From JBCCMQ01 sp039179985 (GTDB lineage: Bacteria; Pseudomonadota; Alphaproteobacteria; Rhodobacterales; Rhodobacteraceae): DNA of 64,000 nt. Every line of letters begins with the position of its first letter. Position 1 is the first letter of the stretch. A program made the translations under genes and the position numbers. The notes under the pieces were generated by a model. The model was not told the origin of the DNA, searched no databases, and saw only the letters and a program-made list of their open reading frames with translations. The stretch covers positions 1-64,000 of the forward strand of contig JBCDED010000007.1 of assembly GCA_039179985.1 (NCBI GenBank), read 5' to 3'. Shown here piece by piece: positions 61,231 to 64,000 of this stretch.

Positions 61231-62169
61231 ATGAGCTGGAACCCCGCCCTCGACCCTCATTGTCCCACGGGCGACGAAGTCGATGCCATTGAGACAGTGA
61301 TCGTTCCCCGGGCCCGCGACCTTGGCGGATTTGAAGTCCGCCGCGCTCTGCCCGCGCCGCGCCGCCAGATGGTGGGGCCCTTTATCTTCTTTGATCAGAT
61401 GGGTCCGGCGGAGTTCCTGCCGACGCGCGGTCTTGACGTGCGGCCCCACCCTCACATCGGGCTGGCGACGATCAGCTACCTTTACCGGGGGCGCATGCAC
61501 CACCGGGACTCGCTGGGTACCGACAGCTGGATCGAGCCCGGCGCGGTCAATTGGATGGTGGCCGGACATGGGATCACCCACTCCGAACGTACGGACGATG
61601 AAACCCAGACCGAACCGATGCCATTCTTCGGCATTCAGACCTGGGTCGCCCTGCCCAAGGACCACGAGGACCGGCCCGCCGAGTTCGAGCACGCTCCGAA
61701 AGAGGCGCTGCCGTTCATGGAAGGCGAAGGCAAAGAGGTGCGCCTGATCCTCGGCACTGCCTACGGGGAAAAGGCGCCGGTGAGCGTAGCCTCCGAGATG
61801 TTCTATGCCGATGCCGTTCTGCAGCCCGGCGCTGCGTTGCCCATGCCTGACGACCACGAAGACCGGGGCGTCTATGTCGTGGAAGGCGAGGTCGCTGTCG
61901 CGGGCGACCGGTACGAGGCCGGGCGCATGATGATTTTCCGACCCGGTGACAAGGTTTCGCTGAAGGCGGGCGATCAGGGCGCGCGGGTGATGATCCTCGG
62001 CGGTGAGACGCTGGAAGGACCGCGCTATATCTGGTGGAATTTCGTGGCCTCGTCGAAGGAACGGATCGAAGAAGCCAAGGAAGCCTGGCGGCAGGAAGAC
62101 TGGCAAAGCGGTCGCTTCCACCTGCCTCCGGGTGACAACGCCGAGTTCATCCCGCTGCCCGAGAAGTGA
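61231..62169 (+). CDS. Pirin family protein
   Basis: A 312-residue bicupin. The N-terminal cupin has the metal site HPHIGLATISYLYRGRMHHRDSLG (His at about 73, 75 and 90) and PGAVNWMVAGHGITHSER. The C-terminal cupin begins FYADAVLQPGAALPMPD. Some pirins have quercetinase activity; others regulate metabolic enzymes. No partner indicates which applies here. Preceded by AGGAGACGCGTT. Full-length. Confidence 0.93.
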   Translation: MSWNPALDPHCPTGDEVDAIETVIVPRARDLGGFEVRRALPAPRRQMVGPFIFFDQMGPAEFLPTRGLDVRPHPHIGLATISYLYRGRMHHRDSLGTDSWIEPGAVNWMVAGHGITHSERTDDETQTEPMPFFGIQTWVALPKDHEDRPAEFEHAPKEALPFMEGEGKEVRLILGTAYGEKAPVSVASEMFYADAVLQPGAALPMPDDHEDRGVYVVEGEVAVAGDRYEAGRMMIFRPGDKVSLKAGDQGARVMILGGETLEGPRYIWWNFVASSKERIEEAKEAWRQEDWQSGRFHLPPGDNAEFIPLPEK

Positions 62170-62407
62170 GGGCTGGCGGCCCTAGGACCAGACATGCGAC
62201 GTCGGCAGACCTGCCCGCCACAGCGGCGCTGCAGACCGAAAGCGGACCGACCGCCGGTTCCGGGCTCCTGCTGGGCGCCTTTCTTTAAAGTCCGCTCTCC
62301 GACAACGGGCGCGCGAAATAAGGTGCCTGCCTCGCGTTTCTTCCGCTTGACGCCCCCGGGCGCGCGGCCTAAAACGCGCCTCACGCCGGGCGACCGGTGC
62401 GCAGCGG

Positions 62408-62484
62408 GCGGTTGTAGCTCAGTTGGTTAGAGTACCGGCCTGTCACGCCGGGGGTCGCGGGTTCGAGCCCCGTCAACCGCGCCA
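62408..62484 (+). tRNA. tRNA-Asp (anticodon GTC)
   Basis: A 77-base cloverleaf. Acceptor stem GCGGTTG/CAACCGC with discriminator G and encoded CCA, D arm TAGCTCAGTTGGTTAGA, anticodon stem CCGGC/GCCGG with loop CTGTCAC (anticodon GTC), and T arm CGCGG-GTTCGAG-CCCCG. Confidence 0.97.
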
Positions 62485-62496
62485 GTTTATCTTACT

Positions 62497-63870
62497 TCAC
62501 GAAGTCAGCGCTGCTAGAACGCGCGCCCAGCTGCGCATACCCTTGTGGAAGCTCTCGACATCGTATTTCTCGTTCGGACTTTGGATCAGGTCGTCGTCGC
62601 GGCCAAAGCCGATCAGCATCGAATCCATGTCCAGAATGTCCTTGAAAAACCCCGCAATCGGGATCGAGCCGCCCGACCCGATAAAGGCTGCGGGCTTTGG
62701 CCATTCGTCCGACAGCGCCTGGCGGGCCTTCTCGAAGGCCGGATCGCTGGTCGACATGACCGAGGCAGGCCCGGCGCCGTGCCCGATGAATTCAACCGAG
62801 CAGTCCGCCGGGACCATGCTGCGCACCATCGCGCGGAAGGCGTCGCGCAGTTTCAGTGGATCCTGCGTGCCCACAAGGCGGAAGCTGACCTTGGCCGAGG
62901 CCTTCGACGGCAGGACCGTCTTGAACCCCTCGCCTGCGTAACCGCCGGAAATCCCGTTTATCTCGCAGGTGGGGCGTGACCAAATCATCTCCAGAGCCGT
63001 CCGGTCCGTTTCGCCGGCCGGATACTTCAGCCCCACATCCCCGAGAAAGGCGTCGGCGTCGAAATCGAGCGCGTCCCATTGCGCCCGAACCTCCGCGGGC
63101 AGTTCCGGCACGCCGTCGTAGAAGCCGGGAACGGTCACGCGGCCATGATCATCGTGGAGGCTGGCGAGGATCTTTGCCAGCACGCGGATGGGATTCATTG
63201 CCGCGCCGCCGTACATGCCCGAGTGCAGGTCCATATCGGGGCCTGTGATGAAGATTTCTTCGCCCAGAAGGCCCCGCAGCATCGTCGTGATGGCGGGCGT
63301 TTCGGGATCATAGAGCCCGGTATCGCAGATGAGCGCGAGGTCGGCTTTGAGCTCGCCCGCGTTGTCCTTGAGGAACGGCACGAGGCTGGGCGAGCCCGAC
63401 TCTTCCTCACCCTCGAAAATCAGAGAGATTTTCGTGGGCAGGCTGCCGTGTACGGCCTTCCACGCGCGGCAGGCTTCTACAAAGGTCATCAGCTGGCCCT
63501 TGTCGTCGGACGACCCACGCCCCCGGATGACCTGACCTTTCGGCGTGTCCTGCAGTTCAGGCTCGAACGGCGGCTTGTCCCAGAGCTTAAGAGGGTCCAC
63601 GGGCTGCACATCGTAGTGACCGTAGAACAAAAGATGCGGCCCGCTTCCGGCGGCATGGCCGATGACCATGGGGTGACCCGCAGTCGGACGCTTCGAGGCC
63701 TCAAACCCGATGCTAGCGATATCCTGCGTCAACCAGTCCGCCGCCGCGTCCACGTCACCGTTGTACGCAGAATCCGTCGAGATCGACGGAATACGCAGGA
63801 AGGTCATCAGTCGGTCGATAGCCACAGGCAGGTCGGCGTCAATGCGGGCGAGGACGGGATCAAGGCTCAT
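62497..63870 (-). CDS. M20 family dipeptidase/metallopeptidase
   Basis: A 457-residue zinc hydrolase. The metal-ligand motifs are GHYDVQPVD near 84-92 (His, Asp), GRGSSDDKGQL near 117 (bridging Asp) and FEGEEESGSPS near 153 (catalytic Glu and ligand). The dimerisation domain lies at about 205-350, and the late His is in YDVESFHKGMRSWA near 440. M20 dipeptidases of this type cleave dipeptides or related amides. ATG 63870 has AGGAGC upstream. Convergent with tRNA-Asp. Confidence 0.92.
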   Translation of the reverse strand: MSLDPVLARIDADLPVAIDRLMTFLRIPSISTDSAYNGDVDAAADWLTQDIASIGFEASKRPTAGHPMVIGHAAGSGPHLLFYGHYDVQPVDPLKLWDKPPFEPELQDTPKGQVIRGRGSSDDKGQLMTFVEACRAWKAVHGSLPTKISLIFEGEEESGSPSLVPFLKDNAGELKADLALICDTGLYDPETPAITTMLRGLLGEEIFITGPDMDLHSGMYGGAAMNPIRVLAKILASLHDDHGRVTVPGFYDGVPELPAEVRAQWDALDFDADAFLGDVGLKYPAGETDRTALEMIWSRPTCEINGISGGYAGEGFKTVLPSKASAKVSFRLVGTQDPLKLRDAFRAMVRSMVPADCSVEFIGHGAGPASVMSTSDPAFEKARQALSDEWPKPAAFIGSGGSIPIAGFFKDILDMDSMLIGFGRDDDLIQSPNEKYDVESFHKGMRSWARVLAALTS

Positions 63871-64000
63871 TGGGGGCTCCTGCGGGACTGAGAGACGGAC
63901 GCGCCGACCCTATCACCGGCGCCCGCGGTGTCCACCGCCGCGCGCACCCTTGATCCAGGTCAAGGCGCTCAATTTCCTAAACAAGTCACATCGGCGCAGG

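Overview
The window reads as chromosomal DNA of a high-GC alphaproteobacterium, most likely a marine Rhodobacterales (Roseobacter-group) species. The support is lineage-typical content: a urease operon, a sulfate-assimilation block in the order cysG-DUF2849-sulfite reductase-cysH-DUF934-fpr with a divergent Lrp/AsnC regulator, a TAXI-type TRAP transporter, two VPLPA-CTERM secreted proteins, DUF1127, DUF808, DUF3141 and DUF2269 proteins and a YjhX toxin-like gene. GC-rich third codon positions and dense, overlapping operons fit this. The assignment rests on recognition only, with no database search.

Layout. 0-4.6 kb: urease structural and maturation genes ureC-(DUF1127)-ureE-ureF-ureG; ureD, ureA and ureB are not in the window, and the left edge looks like a junction. 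4.6-11.7 kb: housekeeping and hypothetical genes (LysE exporter, XdhC, methyltransferase, infC with an AUA start, a repeat-rich peptidoglycan-binding protein, DUF2092, thioredoxin-fold protein). 11.7-17.7 kb: sulfate assimilation operon and its Lrp-type neighbour. 17.7-25.6 kb: cupin, cytochrome P450 coupled to a fused TRAP permease, DUF808, a beta-keto-acid-cleavage-type enzyme, an SDR and a LysR regulator. 25.7-33.3 kb: two methyltransferases (one behind a good Pho box), hemolysin III, the TAXI binding protein, tpiA, two Fe-S assembly genes, a TetR/sterol-desaturase pair behind a perfect palindrome, and tgt. 33.4-37.8 kb: VPLPA-CTERM protein, lon with a heat-shock-type promoter, a ParB-like protein, tRNA-Val(CAC).

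37.9-40 kb is a sparse, accessory-looking stretch (NTF2-like protein, small membrane ORF, YjhX). 40-44 kb carries a binding protein / XpaC-like / von Willebrand A cassette and then a Pho-box-driven phnDCE transporter. 46.8-54 kb has a 3-oxoacid CoA-transferase and an operon FabI-DUF3141-(enoyl-CoA hydratase/phosphotransacetylase)-acetate kinase, suggesting acyl-CoA/acyl-phosphate or polyhydroxyalkanoate-related carbon handling. 55.5-64 kb has tRNA-Val(TAC) with an IS3-type transposase remnant, a SABATH-like methyltransferase, a saccharopine-dehydrogenase-like/DUF4166/DUF2269 group, a GDSL esterase with VPLPA-CTERM, pirin, tRNA-Asp and an M20 peptidase.

Four genes between 40 and 52 kb (binding protein, vWA protein, phnD, hydratase/phosphotransacetylase) are interrupted by frameshifts while almost all others are intact. 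This is either a local sequence-quality problem or real decay, and it is the most practical point to check. No CRISPR array, prophage or complete insertion sequence was seen. The most unusual items are the Pho-box methyltransferase, the bacterial SABATH-like enzyme, the SBP-vWA fusion cassette, the AUA start of infC and two probable leaderless transcripts.
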